Origin: Streptomyces megasporus
Lineage (GTDB): Bacteria; Actinomycetota; Actinomycetes; Streptomycetales; Streptomycetaceae
DNA length: 64,000 nt
Direction: 5' to 3'
Assembly: GCF_000718985.1 (NCBI RefSeq)
Contig: NZ_JODL01000013.1
Coordinates: 71,988 to 135,987 of the forward strand
Made by a program: the position numbers and the translations under genes. Positions 45,712-55,001 of this stretch are shown here, piece after piece; position 1 is the first letter of the stretch, and each line of letters opens with the position of its first letter. The notes under the pieces are model-generated. The model was not told where the DNA came from. It saw only the letters and a list, made by a program, of their open reading frames with translations, and ran no database searches.

Positions 45712-46662
45712 ATGCGCGCTGACCGACTCGTCGCCGCCCTCCTGTTCATGCAACGGCGAGGCCGGGTGACCGCCGCCGAGCTGGCAGGCGAACTGGAGGT
45801 GTCCGTGGCCACCGCCCGCCGCGACCTGGAGGCGATGTCCGCCGCCGGCATCCCGGTGTACCCGCAGCCCGGCCGCGGCGGCGGCTGGTCGCTCGTCGGT
45901 GGTGCCCGGACCGACCTCAGCGGTCTGTCGGCCAACGAGGCACAGGCGCTGTTCCTGCTCGTCGGCCCGGCCGCGGCGGTCTCGGGCGACGCCAAGGCGG
46001 CGCTGCGCAAGCTGGTGCGGGCGCTGCCGCAGACCTTCCGGGCGGACGCCCAGGCCGCCGCCGACGCCACCATGGTCGACCCCACCCCGTGGGGCGAACG
46101 CGACCGCCGCAGGCCGGAGACGGTCGATGTGCTGCAGGCCGCCGTTGTCCGCCGGCGCAGGGTCCGGCTCACCTACACCAACAGTGCCCGGACGCGGACC
46201 GAGCGGACCGTCGATCCCTGGGGCCTGGTCGACAAGGACGACACCTGGTACCTGATCGCCGGCACCGAGCGGGGGCGGCGGACCTTCCGGATCGACCGGA
46301 TCGACGCCGCCGAACAGACCGGTGAACCCGCGGAGCGGCCCGACGACTTCGTGCTCGCCACGGCCTGGCGGGAGGTGGTCGGCGATGTGGAGGAGCGGCG
46401 CTCGCGCACCTGGGCGACCGTCCTCGTCGAGGCGAGGTTCGTGCCCGTCCTCCGCGACAGGTTCGGACGGCACTGCCACCCCGACGGCGAGCACGAGGAC
46501 GGACGGGCCCGCATGCGCCTCGCCGCGCCGACCCCGCTGGACGTCGCCCGGAACCTGGCCGGCTGGGGTGCCCTGGTCGAGGTTCTCGAACCCGTCTCCG
46601 TGCAAGCCGAGCTGGCGCGGATAGGGACCGAACTCGCCGACCGCTACGCGGGCGCGCGCTGA
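45712..46662 (+). CDS. YafY/WYL-domain transcriptional regulator
   Basis: A 316-residue regulator. The N-terminal winged helix (MRADRLVAALLFMQRRGRVTAAELAGELEVSVATARRDLEAM) is DeoR/HTH_11 like; the WYL domain spans about 140-225 with RVRLTYTNSARTRTERTVDPWGLVDKDDTWYLIAG, and a C-terminal WCX extension follows. WYL proteins bind small ligands or nucleic acid and control the adjacent gene. Its divergent partner is the glyoxalase-fold gene 89 bases away. A hairpin terminator follows. Confidence 0.88.
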   Translation: MRADRLVAALLFMQRRGRVTAAELAGELEVSVATARRDLEAMSAAGIPVYPQPGRGGGWSLVGGARTDLSGLSANEAQALFLLVGPAAAVSGDAKAALRKLVRALPQTFRADAQAAADATMVDPTPWGERDRRRPETVDVLQAAVVRRRRVRLTYTNSARTRTERTVDPWGLVDKDDTWYLIAGTERGRRTFRIDRIDAAEQTGEPAERPDDFVLATAWREVVGDVEERRSRTWATVLVEARFVPVLRDRFGRHCHPDGEHEDGRARMRLAAPTPLDVARNLAGWGALVEVLEPVSVQAELARIGTELADRYAGAR

Positions 46663-46667
46663 CGCGA

Positions 46668-46703
46668 ACGGCCGCCGCCCCCGGATCGGGAGGCGGCGGC
46701 CGT
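46668..46703. terminator. Bidirectional terminator between WYL regulator and FAD monooxygenase
   Basis: A 12-base-pair GC stem (46668-46679 with 46692-46703) around a 12-base loop lies six bases after the regulator stop in the convergent gap. Confidence 0.78.
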
Positions 46704-46736
46704 CGGCTCGCGGGACGCGCGGGTTCGAGCCGGTGG

Positions 46737-48056
46737 TCACCGGGGTGCGGCCCGGGTGATTCCCGCCTCGCGGTCCGCGGCGAACCGCCCGCGTCCCCGG
46801 ACGGTCTGCTCACCGTCCGCGGCAGGCGTCCCGCGGGCCATGGCGGAGGACCGGCGGCGGTTGTCGGCGAGCGCCTCACCGTCCTCGGTGAACGACGTGG
46901 AGCCGTGCAGCCACGCGACGGCGTCGCGCAGATCGTCGGGGGAGAGGTCCGCCAGCATCGCATTGCGCACCGGCGCGTCGGCCCCGGCCGCGTGGTAGAG
47001 CCGTGTGCCCATCTCGCGCGCGGTGAGGGTCGTCCGGGCGGTGCGGTCCCGCCGCAGGGCGTTGTACCTGGCAAGGCGTCCCGGGATCTCCCACGGCTCG
47101 CAGCGCAGCAGCCCGCCGAGCACCACTGCGTCCTCCAGGGCCATGCAGGCGCCCTGCGCCGCGTACTGGAGCATCGGGTGCGCGGCGTCCCCGAGCAGCG
47201 CCACCCGGCCGTCCACCCAGCCGTCGACCGGATCGCGGTCGCAGAGCACCCAGATCCGCCAGTCTCGGCCGAGCTCCAGCAGCCGCCGGGCCTCGTCGCA
47301 CAGCCCGGGGAACTCGCCCAGGACGCGGGAACGGCTCGCGGCCGCTCCGGTGATCTCCTCACGGGCCCCGTCGTCGCGGGTGGCCGCGAGATTGAGGAAC
47401 GCGCCGCCGCCGATCGGGTAGTGCACGAAGTGCCAGCCCGGGCCGGCCCACAGGGTGACGGACTTCGACCGCAGCTCCCGGGGAACCTCCTCCATCGGGA
47501 TCACGGAGCGGTAGATCGTGTGGCCCGAGATGCGCGGGCCGCCGTCGCCGACGAGCCGGGCCCGAACCGCGGAGCGCAGCCCGTCGGCGCCCAGGAGCAC
47601 ATCCGCCCCGAACCGCCGTCCGTCGACGGTGAGCGCCGTCACCCGGTCGCCGCGCTGTTGGTAGCCCGTCACCCGGTGCCCGGCCAGGAGTCGCACGCCG
47701 GCGTCGCGGCAGCCGTCGAGCAGCGCCCGATGCAGATCCCCGCGGTGGACCACGGCGTAAGGACCGCCGAACCTGCTCCGGTACGTGCCGGTCAGTTCCA
47801 TCGCGGCGACCCGCTGCCCCGATGTGCCGTCCAGGAAGCGCAGCTCGTCGATGAAGTCGGCCCGCTCGGCGACCCGGTCGCGCACCCCCAGCACGCCGAG
47901 CGCGTGGAAGGCGTTGGGCGCCAGTTGGATTCCCGCGCCGATCTCCGAGAACTCCGGCCGACCTTCCAGGACGGTCACCCGGTGCCCGGCGCGGGCCTGC
48001 CCCAGAGCGGCGGCGAGCCCGCCGATACCGCCGCCCGCGACGAGTATGTGTGTCAT
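46737..48056 (-). CDS. FAD-dependent aromatic monooxygenase (salicylate/3-hydroxybenzoate hydroxylase-like)
   Basis: A 439-residue group A flavoprotein monooxygenase; ATG 48056 has GAGAGGAG upstream. The FAD site is ILVAGGGIGGLAAALG, the DG motif is LLGADGLRSAVRARLVG, and the second FAD motif is VALLGDAAHPMLQYAAQG. The MLQYAAQG variant is characteristic of salicylate and 6-hydroxynicotinate hydroxylases. It should hydroxylate (and perhaps decarboxylate) an aromatic acid with NAD(P)H and O2. In this cluster the substrate could be salicylate, 3-hydroxyanthranilate or the benzoxazole. It lies 71 bases downstream of an MFS gene on the same strand, so modification or self-protection are both possible. 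Confidence 0.88.
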   Translation of the reverse strand: MTHILVAGGGIGGLAAALGQARAGHRVTVLEGRPEFSEIGAGIQLAPNAFHALGVLGVRDRVAERADFIDELRFLDGTSGQRVAAMELTGTYRSRFGGPYAVVHRGDLHRALLDGCRDAGVRLLAGHRVTGYQQRGDRVTALTVDGRRFGADVLLGADGLRSAVRARLVGDGGPRISGHTIYRSVIPMEEVPRELRSKSVTLWAGPGWHFVHYPIGGGAFLNLAATRDDGAREEITGAAASRSRVLGEFPGLCDEARRLLELGRDWRIWVLCDRDPVDGWVDGRVALLGDAAHPMLQYAAQGACMALEDAVVLGGLLRCEPWEIPGRLARYNALRRDRTARTTLTAREMGTRLYHAAGADAPVRNAMLADLSPDDLRDAVAWLHGSTSFTEDGEALADNRRRSSAMARGTPAADGEQTVRGRGRFAADREAGITRAAPR

Positions 48057-48127
48057 CACCTGCTCCTCTCGTGATGCGGCGGGCGGCCCCGCTCTCCGGG
48101 GCCGGCCGCCGGAAGCGACGGTGGGCC

Positions 48128-49603
48128 CTACTCGGCCGCGGCCGACGCGCCCGCGGCGGCGACCGCCGTCCTCTTCCCGTCACCGGCGGCGGTGGCGGGG
48201 GCCGAGGGCCCGGCCGAGGCCACGGCGGTGTGCCGCAGACCGAAGAGCGCGACCGCGACGATGGCCCCGGAGAGGACCGTCGTGAACCAGAACGCGTCCT
48301 GGAACCCGCTGACCGGAATGGCCGCGCCGGTGCCGTGCACGACACCGGCGAGGGCCACACCGACGGCGAGGCAGAGCCCGACGCCCAACTGGCGGCTGGA
48401 GTTGAACAGACCGGAGGCCAGACCCATCTGCGGCCCGCTGACGCCGCTGGTGCCGGCGATGGCGGTGGAGATCATCATGACCGTCACGCCAAGGCCGACC
48501 AGCACACCGCCGGGCAGCACGCCGAGTACGTAGGAGCTGTCCGCCGTCACCTGGGCGAGGAGACCCGAGCCGACGGCCAGGAGCAGCCCGCCGGTGATCA
48601 GCACGGTGCGGGCGCCGAACCTGTGGGTGAGCTTGACGACCGGCAGGCTGGCCAGGAAGACCACGAAGGCCTGCGGGAAGAAACCCATGCTCGTCTTGAG
48701 AGTGGAGTACCCGAGCACCTGCTGCATGTACATGGTGATGAAGAAGGTCGACACCGACATCACGCCGCCCGACAGGAACGCGATCCCGTTGCCCGACGAA
48801 AGGGCGCGGTTACGGAAGATCGACAGCGGCACGAGCGGTCCGGAGACCCGGGCCTGCACGACCAGGAAGGCGATCAGCAGCGCGGCGCCGCCACCCAGCG
48901 AGACGAGCACGGGCGTCGAGCCCCAGCCGCGATCGGAGGCCATGGTCAGACCGTAGGTGAGGACGCACATGGCCGAGGTGACCAGGATCGCGCCGGGCAG
49001 GTCCAGGCGGGAGGAGCGGGTGCTCCGGTGGTCGGCGGTCAACCGGCGGGCGGCCAGTGCCACGAGCAGGACACCGACCGGGACGTTGACCAGCATGACG
49101 GCGCGCCAGGTGAGGAATTCGGTGAGCAGACCGCCCGCCACGACACCGCCGGTGAAACCGGCCGAGGAGACGGCGCCGAAGACGCCCATCGCCTTCACGC
49201 GTTCGGGCCCCTCGGGGAACCCGCCGGCGATCAACGCGAGGACCGCCGGGGAGACGGCCGCCGCGGAGAGGCCCTGGACGCCGCGGGCGAGGATGAGGAG
49301 CCACGGCTCGGTGGCGATACCGCCGACGAGCGAGGCGATGGTGAAGACGGCGAGACCGGCCACGAACATGCGCTTGCGCCCGAAGACGTCACCGGCACGA
49401 CCGCCCAGCAGCAGGAAGCCGCCGTAGAAGAGGGCGTAGGCGCCGACGACCCACTGCAGTCCACTGGAGGTGAAGCCGAGGTCGCGCTGCATGGCGCCCA
49501 GAGCGACGTTCACGATGGCGAAGTCGAGGACGAGTATGAACTGTGCGGCGCACAGAAGGAGGAGCGGTGGTCGAGCGGTGGTCGTGCCGTTGGTGCTGGT
49601 CAT
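48128..49603 (-). CDS. MFS drug exporter, DHA2 (14-helix) family
   Basis: A 491-residue transporter with fourteen predicted helices. The first helix has LDFAIVNVALGAMQRDLG (the DHA2 D-x-x-I/V-V-N-V-A-L-P-like motif), and the loop after helix 2 is GGRAGDVFGRKRMFV. It should pump the product or toxic intermediates out of the cell in exchange for protons. It is the first gene of a two-gene minus-strand unit with the FAD monooxygenase, and is divergent from a CGNR regulator, matching the pair at 28.4-30.4 kb. Confidence 0.9.
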   Translation of the reverse strand: MTSTNGTTTARPPLLLLCAAQFILVLDFAIVNVALGAMQRDLGFTSSGLQWVVGAYALFYGGFLLLGGRAGDVFGRKRMFVAGLAVFTIASLVGGIATEPWLLILARGVQGLSAAAVSPAVLALIAGGFPEGPERVKAMGVFGAVSSAGFTGGVVAGGLLTEFLTWRAVMLVNVPVGVLLVALAARRLTADHRSTRSSRLDLPGAILVTSAMCVLTYGLTMASDRGWGSTPVLVSLGGGAALLIAFLVVQARVSGPLVPLSIFRNRALSSGNGIAFLSGGVMSVSTFFITMYMQQVLGYSTLKTSMGFFPQAFVVFLASLPVVKLTHRFGARTVLITGGLLLAVGSGLLAQVTADSSYVLGVLPGGVLVGLGVTVMMISTAIAGTSGVSGPQMGLASGLFNSSRQLGVGLCLAVGVALAGVVHGTGAAIPVSGFQDAFWFTTVLSGAIVAVALFGLRHTAVASAGPSAPATAAGDGKRTAVAAAGASAAAE

Positions 49604-49677
49604 GACATTCCTTTCACGGGAGGAGAAACAAGAGCGGGGGATACCGGTGAAGGCGATTGGCCGGTAGAGTCCGGGGG

Positions 49678-50268
49678 ATGACAGAACCCAAGCGCGTGCG
49701 ACAGCCGGGCGATCGTGACGTGGCTCCCGGCCGGCTCGCCCTGGTCCAGTCCTTCGTCAACAGCGTCAACGTCGAGTTCGGACCGGACGAGTTCGCGTCC
49801 GTGGCGGGGCTGACGCGGTGGATGGAACGGCAGGGCTTCGCCGCCGGCCTCCCGGCCCCTTCCGAGTCCGACCGCCGGGAAGTGGTGGAGGTGCGGGAGG
49901 CGCTGCGCGCCCTGATGCGGGAGAACAACGGCGCCACAGCCGACCCGGCGGCCCGCGCCGTCATCGAACGCGTCGCCGCGAACTGTCCGCTGGTCCTGGC
50001 CTTCGACGAGACCGAAAGTCCCGTTCTGCGTCCCGGTGGGACCGGTACCCGGGGCATGATCGGCCAGGTCCTCGCGATCGTCGTCGAGGCGGCCGTGGAC
50101 GGCACCTGGCAGCGCCTGAAGGCCTGTCACGAGCACCGGTGCGAGTGGGCTTTCTACGATCGGTCCCGTAATCGCAGCGGCCGGTGGTGCTCCATGGCCG
50201 TGTGCGGTACGCGCTCCAAGATGCAGACCTACCGCCGAGGATTGAGGGCCCCGGCCGGGGCCCGCTGA
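49678..50268 (+). CDS. CGNR zinc-finger transcriptional regulator (second copy)
   Basis: A 196-residue protein. The ATG at 49678 lies 7 bases after TAGAGT (49665-49670), so the transcript may be leaderless. The ABATE domain starts RLALVQSFVNSVNVEFGPDEF, and the zinc finger is LKACHEHRCEWAFYDRSRNRSGRWCSMAVCGTRSK, where the usual CGNR reads CGTR. It is divergent from the MFS exporter and probably controls it. An ACCGG/CCGGT inverted repeat lies in the short gap (49643-49665). Confidence 0.86.
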   Translation: MTEPKRVRQPGDRDVAPGRLALVQSFVNSVNVEFGPDEFASVAGLTRWMERQGFAAGLPAPSESDRREVVEVREALRALMRENNGATADPAARAVIERVAANCPLVLAFDETESPVLRPGGTGTRGMIGQVLAIVVEAAVDGTWQRLKACHEHRCEWAFYDRSRNRSGRWCSMAVCGTRSKMQTYRRGLRAPAGAR

Positions 50269-50360
50269 CAGCAGGGCGGCCACGGACCGTACGGCATCCG
50301 CCGACCGCAAGGCGCTTGCCGGGCCCTCGACGGTCGACGCCGCCACGGCGAGCGGGACCG

Positions 50361-51506
50361 TCACGGCGCGTACTCCTTGCCGAGCAGCAGGCGCGCCACG
50401 GTCAGCTTGGTGGCCGCCGCGGTGCCGTCCGCGAGTTGGAGGCCGATGACGTCCCGCAGCCGCTGCGCGACCGGACCGTCCTCGCTCCACCCCTGGTGGC
50501 CCATGGTCAGCAGGGCCTGGTGCACCGCCTCCACGGCCGCCTTCGGCGCCCACCACTTGGCCATGTTCGACGGGACACGGGGATCCTCGCCCCGGTCCGC
50601 CCGCCACAGCGCCTCGAAGCAGACCAGCCGTGCCGCGTGCAGCAGCGTCGTGTGCTCCACGAGGGGGAAAGCCACTGACTGGAAGCGGCTGATGGGCTGC
50701 CCGAACGCGGAGCGTCGGGACGCGTGCGTGTACGCCTCCGCCAGCGCGGCGTCCCCGACGGCGACGGCCATCAGCGCGATGTACGCCCGGGAGACCCCGA
50801 AACCGCGCATCACCGCGGAGAAGCCGCCGCCGGGCGCCCCGACCAGGTCTTCGGGCCCGACCCGCACACCGTCGAAGACCAGCCGGCCGCGGCCCCCCGA
50901 ACGGCAGCCCAGATCGGTCAGCCGCTCCTTGCGGACCCCGTCGCCGTCGACCCGGATGTAGAAGGCGCTGATGCCGTGCGCGCCCTCGCCGCCGGTACGG
51001 GCGAAGACCAGCGCGTGGGTGGCGTAGGCGGTGACCATGATCGAGGTCTTCTCGCCGGTGAGCAGCCAGCCGTCGCCGTCGGGCTCGGCGCGCATCCCGA
51101 TGCCCGCCGCGTCCGTACCGTGGTCGGGCTCGGTCAGCGCGAGCGCCACCACCGCCTCGCCACGTGCGATCGGTGGCAGCCAGCGCTCCAGTTGCCCGGG
51201 GTTTCCGTTGGAAGCGAGGACCCCACCGATGAGCGCGGCGTTGAGCACCGGAAAGCACACCGACAGATCGGCCGCCGCCAGCTTCTCCAGGGCGATGCCC
51301 GCGCTCATGGCGTCCAGGCCGAGCCCGCCGTACTGCTCCGGCACGCGCAGCGCGAACAGGCCGGCCGCAGCCAGATCGTCGATCAGCCCCGGACGGTACT
51401 CTCCGCGCCGATCGCTCTCCCGGCGGTGCGGAGCCACCTTCTCGGCAGCGAACTCCTCCACCAGCTTGGCCAGTTCGTCCTGCTCGGCGGTGAAGACACC
51501 GTTCAT
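50361..51506 (-). CDS. Acyl-CoA dehydrogenase-like flavoprotein
   Basis: A 381-residue protein that starts at ATG 51506 in an ATGA overlap with the AMP ligase. FAD-binding and family motifs are visible: ALALTEPDHGTDAAGIGM, GWLLTGEKTSIMVTAYATHALV, FDGVRVGPEDLVGAPGGGF and the C-terminal MGHQGWSEDGPVAQRLRDVIGLQLADGT. In most family members the last motif is YEGT with the catalytic Glu; here it is ADGT, so the base is Asp or lies elsewhere. Coupled to an acyl-AMP ligase it may desaturate an activated acyl chain or amino acid derivative. It is the last gene of the LysW operon. Confidence 0.85.
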   Translation of the reverse strand: MNGVFTAEQDELAKLVEEFAAEKVAPHRRESDRRGEYRPGLIDDLAAAGLFALRVPEQYGGLGLDAMSAGIALEKLAAADLSVCFPVLNAALIGGVLASNGNPGQLERWLPPIARGEAVVALALTEPDHGTDAAGIGMRAEPDGDGWLLTGEKTSIMVTAYATHALVFARTGGEGAHGISAFYIRVDGDGVRKERLTDLGCRSGGRGRLVFDGVRVGPEDLVGAPGGGFSAVMRGFGVSRAYIALMAVAVGDAALAEAYTHASRRSAFGQPISRFQSVAFPLVEHTTLLHAARLVCFEALWRADRGEDPRVPSNMAKWWAPKAAVEAVHQALLTMGHQGWSEDGPVAQRLRDVIGLQLADGTAAATKLTVARLLLGKEYAP

Positions 51507-53143
51507 GAGGCCATGCGTCCTTCCTGGGCCCGAAGCCGGTCCCGCAGCGCGAATTTCTGGATCTTTCCGGAGGGGGTTCGCGGCAGCGCCGGCACCACTT
51601 CCAGCCGCTCGGGCCAGTACGTACGGGCCATGCCGAGCCCGGCCAGGTGCGTGCGTACGCCCTCCAGGTCGGGGGCCGTGCCCTGGGTGACGAGGAACGC
51701 GCAGGCGCGTTCCCCGAGTCGTGCGTCCGGATAGCCGACCACGGCGACGTCCTTGACCGTGGGGTGGCGCAGCAGAGCCGCCTCGATCTCCAGCACCGGG
51801 AGGTTCTCGGCACCCCGCATGATCACGTCCTTGACCCGGCCCGTGATCCGTATACCGCCGTGGCCGTCGTCCCGGGCGAGATCGCCGGTGTCGAACCAGC
51901 CGTCGGCGGTGACGCAGGCGTCGTACACCTCCTGACGCCGGAAGTAGCCCACGCACTGGGCCGAGCCGCGCACCTGGAGCAGCCCGCTCGAACCCGGCTC
52001 CACCGCCACGCCGTCCTCGCCGACGATCCGCACCTCCATACCGGGCACGGCGGTGCCGTCGCTCTCGGCGGCGCGCATCGGCGGCTGCTCGGGGCGGGTG
52101 ACGGTGACACAGCCGTTCTCCGTCATGCCCCACAGCGCGTACAGCCGGCAGCCGAGGACCTCGCGCGCGGCCTCCACCAGCGCCGGCGCTATGGGCGCGC
52201 TGCCGGTGGCGAAGCTCCGCAGTGCCGACAGGTCGTGCGGCGTCTCGCGCTGGGCGTCCATCAGGTCGGAGAGGAACGTGGGCGCGCCCATGAAGAAGGT
52301 CACTCGCCGCTCCTCGAGGACGCGCAGCATCCGTCGCGCGTCCCAGCGGTCCACCTGTACGGCCGTGGCGCCGAGGAGCAGCGGCATCACGAAGTTCCAG
52401 GTGAAGCCGGCCTGATGGGTGGTCGGCGACCCCATCGCGGTGACTTCGGAACCGGTCAGGCCGAGCACGTCGGCCTGTGCCCGGTTCATCGAGTACAGCG
52501 TGTTGTGGCTGTGCACCACCCCCTTGGGCTCACCGGTGGTGCCGGAGGTGAACATGAGCTGGGCGGCGTCATCGGGCCCCGCCTCGATCGCGTCCAGGGA
52601 CGCGAGCAGCTCCGGGTCCGGCTCCGGCCCGTACAGATCGGTCACGAAGTCCAGCGCACCGCCGTCCAGGTCGCCGGCGCCCGCTCCGAGCAGCACCCGA
52701 TGGCGCAGGGTCGGGACGGCCGCGGCGATCTCCGCGCTCATCTCCGCGTACGAGAAGCCGCGCACTTCGGCCGCGCCGATGTAGACCGGACTGGCGGTGA
52801 GCCGGGTCATGAACTCGACCTCACGGCGGCGCATCACCGGAACCACCGGGCCCGCCACCGCGCCGACCCGGGCGGCGGCCAGGCAGAGTGCCACCAGCTC
52901 CCAGGAATTGGGCAGTTGGAGGGTCACCACGTCGCCGCGGCGCACTCCGAGCCGGAGCAGACCGACCGCGAGCCGGTCGACCCGGCGGGCCAGTTCGGCG
53001 TAGCTCACGGATTCGTGGGCGTCCCCCCGGTAGCAGACCAGGGCGGGCTTGTCCGGCTGTTCACGGGCCCAACGGCGCAGATCGTGCAGCAGGGTCTCGT
53101 CCCGCCACCAGCAGGCGGCGCGATAGGTGTCGGCGGCGGTCAA
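51503..53143 (-). CDS. Acyl-CoA/acyl-AMP ligase (cyclohexanecarboxylate-CoA ligase-like)
   Basis: A 546-residue ANL enzyme read from TTG 53143, in a TTGA overlap with the transketolase stop and with GGGGAGG seven bases upstream, which supports this rare start. The ATP loop is LMFTSGTTGEPKGVVHSHN, the central motif YALWGMTENGCVT, the hinge FDTGDLARDDGHGGIRITGRVKD, and the catalytic Lys is in TPSGKIQKFALRD. It activates a carboxylic acid as adenylate and probably thioester. Coupling with the acyl-CoA dehydrogenase suggests activation then oxidation of one building block. The substrate is unknown. Confidence 0.87.
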   Translation of the reverse strand: MTAADTYRAACWWRDETLLHDLRRWAREQPDKPALVCYRGDAHESVSYAELARRVDRLAVGLLRLGVRRGDVVTLQLPNSWELVALCLAAARVGAVAGPVVPVMRRREVEFMTRLTASPVYIGAAEVRGFSYAEMSAEIAAAVPTLRHRVLLGAGAGDLDGGALDFVTDLYGPEPDPELLASLDAIEAGPDDAAQLMFTSGTTGEPKGVVHSHNTLYSMNRAQADVLGLTGSEVTAMGSPTTHQAGFTWNFVMPLLLGATAVQVDRWDARRMLRVLEERRVTFFMGAPTFLSDLMDAQRETPHDLSALRSFATGSAPIAPALVEAAREVLGCRLYALWGMTENGCVTVTRPEQPPMRAAESDGTAVPGMEVRIVGEDGVAVEPGSSGLLQVRGSAQCVGYFRRQEVYDACVTADGWFDTGDLARDDGHGGIRITGRVKDVIMRGAENLPVLEIEAALLRHPTVKDVAVVGYPDARLGERACAFLVTQGTAPDLEGVRTHLAGLGMARTYWPERLEVVPALPRTPSGKIQKFALRDRLRAQEGRMAS

Positions 53144-54108
53144 CGGGTGCCTCCCCGGTGCGATTCGACGGATTTCCGGGCTTGTTCGGCGATCGTCCGG
53201 GCGCTGATACCGCCCCGTTCGATCAGATAGCGCTGGCTTCCGGCGACGGGGACGAACTCGTCCGGCAGCGCCATCCGGTGCACCCGCACCGGGCGTACGG
53301 CGCTGAGCGCCTCGGCGACCGCCGAGCCGAACCCGCCGGACCGCCAGTGCTCCTCGACGGTGATCACGGTGTCCCCTACACCCAGGGAGCTGAGCAGCGC
53401 GGAGGTGTCCAGCGGCTTGACGGTGTGCAGGTGCAGCACGTTCGCGGTGATGCCCTCGCCCTCCAGGAGATCGGCCGCCTCAAGGGCGGCGAGAACCGGG
53501 TAGGGGCCGCAGGCGGCCAGGGTGATGTCCGTGCCGGTCCGCAACTGCTGTGCCTTGCCGAGTCGCAGCGGCGGGCCGGCGGGCAGGTCGGGGGTGGCAC
53601 CCCGGCCGAGCCGGAGGTAGACGGGACCGTCCAGGGCGAGGGCCTGGCGCAGCAACTCCTCGGTGCCGGCGGCGTCGCCCGGCACCACCACGGTCATGTG
53701 AGGCAGCGCCCGCATCACCGCGAGGTCCTCCAGAGCGTGGTGGGTCGGGCCGAGGTGTCCGGCCGACACGCCGGAGTGGGTGGCCGCGATCAGCACCGGC
53801 AGGTTGCCCATCGCGATGTCGATCTTCACGGCCTCCACCGCGCGGGAGGAGGCGAACGCCGCCATGGTGTTGACCAGCGGGATGCGGCCCTCCCGAGCGA
53901 GACCGGCGGCCGCGCCCATCAGGGTGTGTTCGGCGATGCCGAGGTTGAGGTAGCGGTCGGCGGCGGAGCCGAAGTCCACTCCGCCGAACAGTCCGGTGTC
54001 GCTGTCCAGGACGACGAGCCGCGGCTCGTCCGGCAGCAGTTTGGCCACCGCGTCGCGGTAGACCTCGCGGGATGAGCGGGCCGGGGCGGGGGCAGGAGCC
54101 GTGGTCAT
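53140..54108 (-). CDS. Transketolase, C-terminal half (pyrimidine-binding and C-terminal domains)
   Basis: A 322-residue subunit. The pyrimidine domain carries the catalytic Glu in RYLNLGIAEHTLMGAAAGLA and the GATHSGVSAGHLGPTHHALEDLAV-like region (here AATHSGVSAGHLGPTHH); the C-terminal domain has TVKPLDTSALLSSLG and TVEEHWRSGGFG. It overlaps the N-terminal half by four bases, so both halves are made together and form one thiamine-diphosphate enzyme. In carrier-protein pathways of the vazabitide type a split transketolase adds a two-carbon ketol unit to the LysW-bound semialdehyde. Confidence 0.9.
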   Translation of the reverse strand: MTTAPAPAPARSSREVYRDAVAKLLPDEPRLVVLDSDTGLFGGVDFGSAADRYLNLGIAEHTLMGAAAGLAREGRIPLVNTMAAFASSRAVEAVKIDIAMGNLPVLIAATHSGVSAGHLGPTHHALEDLAVMRALPHMTVVVPGDAAGTEELLRQALALDGPVYLRLGRGATPDLPAGPPLRLGKAQQLRTGTDITLAACGPYPVLAALEAADLLEGEGITANVLHLHTVKPLDTSALLSSLGVGDTVITVEEHWRSGGFGSAVAEALSAVRPVRVHRMALPDEFVPVAGSQRYLIERGGISARTIAEQARKSVESHRGGTR

Positions 54109-55001
54109 CGCCGGTCACCGCCCGTCGAGGCGCGGACCGCGTTGAGCGCCCGCAGGTGCTGCCGTCCGCTCAGCCGCGCGTAGTGGCTGCGGGCCTGGCC
54201 CTCGACGAAGGGCACCCCCCTGCCCTTGACGGTGTGGGCGATGACGACCGTGGGCGCCTGTGGGGCCGCGGGCAGAGTCAGCACACGGGTCAGGGCTTCG
54301 GCGTCGTGGCCGTCCGCTTCCAGGACGCGCCAACCGAAAGCCCTCCAGCGGTCGGCCAGCGGCTCGAGGGGGTGGACGGTCTCGGTCGCGCCCGTGATCT
54401 GCAGACCGTTGCGGTCCACGATCGCGGTCAGGCCGTTCAGCCGGTGTGCGGAGGCCACCGAGGCGGCCTCCCAGACCGAGCCCTCCTGGAGCTCGCCGTC
54501 GCCCATCACCACGAAGCAGCGGCGGTCCGATCCGTCCAGACGGTTGGCCAGCGCGTAGCCGACACCGAGGGCGAGACCGTGGCCGAGTGAGCCGGAGGCG
54601 ATTTCGACACCCGGGATCTCCGGGTGCGGGTGGGCCATGAAGTGGCTGCCGGGCCGGGCGTACTCGTCGAGCGCGGCGGCCGGGAAGTAGCCGGCCTCGC
54701 AGAGCGTCGCGAACAGGGCGATGCCGCCGTGACCCTTGCTGAGCAGCAGCACGTCGCGTTCGGGCAGACCGGGGAAGCGGGGGTCGTGTCGCATCACCCG
54801 GAAGTAGAGGACGGACAGGATCTCGACGAGCGACATCGATCCACCCAGGTGACCGCCCTCGGGGCCGGCGCACATGGACACGATGTGCTCTCTGATCCGG
54901 CCGGCGATCCCGGTCGGCTCCGCGGTGTCGGGGCCGTGCGCGTCGAGTCCGGTGGTGTCGGTGCGGGCGGGTGCGCCCCGCAGCAGAGGCGGGCTGCTCA
55001 T
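54105..55001 (-). CDS. Transketolase, N-terminal half (thiamine diphosphate-binding domain)
   Basis: A 298-residue subunit. The substrate and cofactor His residues are in GPEGGHLGGSMSLVE and LLLSKGHGGIALFATL; the TPP motif is VVMGDGELQEGSVWEAASVASAHRLNGLTAIVDRNGLQ (GDG to N, about 30 residues). Its C-terminus ends where the pyrimidine domain would begin in a fused transketolase. It lies 142 bases downstream of the ArgC-like gene in the same direction. Primary-metabolism transketolases in Streptomyces are single chains of nearly 700 residues, so this split enzyme is dedicated to the cluster. Confidence 0.9.
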   Translation of the reverse strand: MSSPPLLRGAPARTDTTGLDAHGPDTAEPTGIAGRIREHIVSMCAGPEGGHLGGSMSLVEILSVLYFRVMRHDPRFPGLPERDVLLLSKGHGGIALFATLCEAGYFPAAALDEYARPGSHFMAHPHPEIPGVEIASGSLGHGLALGVGYALANRLDGSDRRCFVVMGDGELQEGSVWEAASVASAHRLNGLTAIVDRNGLQITGATETVHPLEPLADRWRAFGWRVLEADGHDAEALTRVLTLPAAPQAPTVVIAHTVKGRGVPFVEGQARSHYARLSGRQHLRALNAVRASTGGDRR

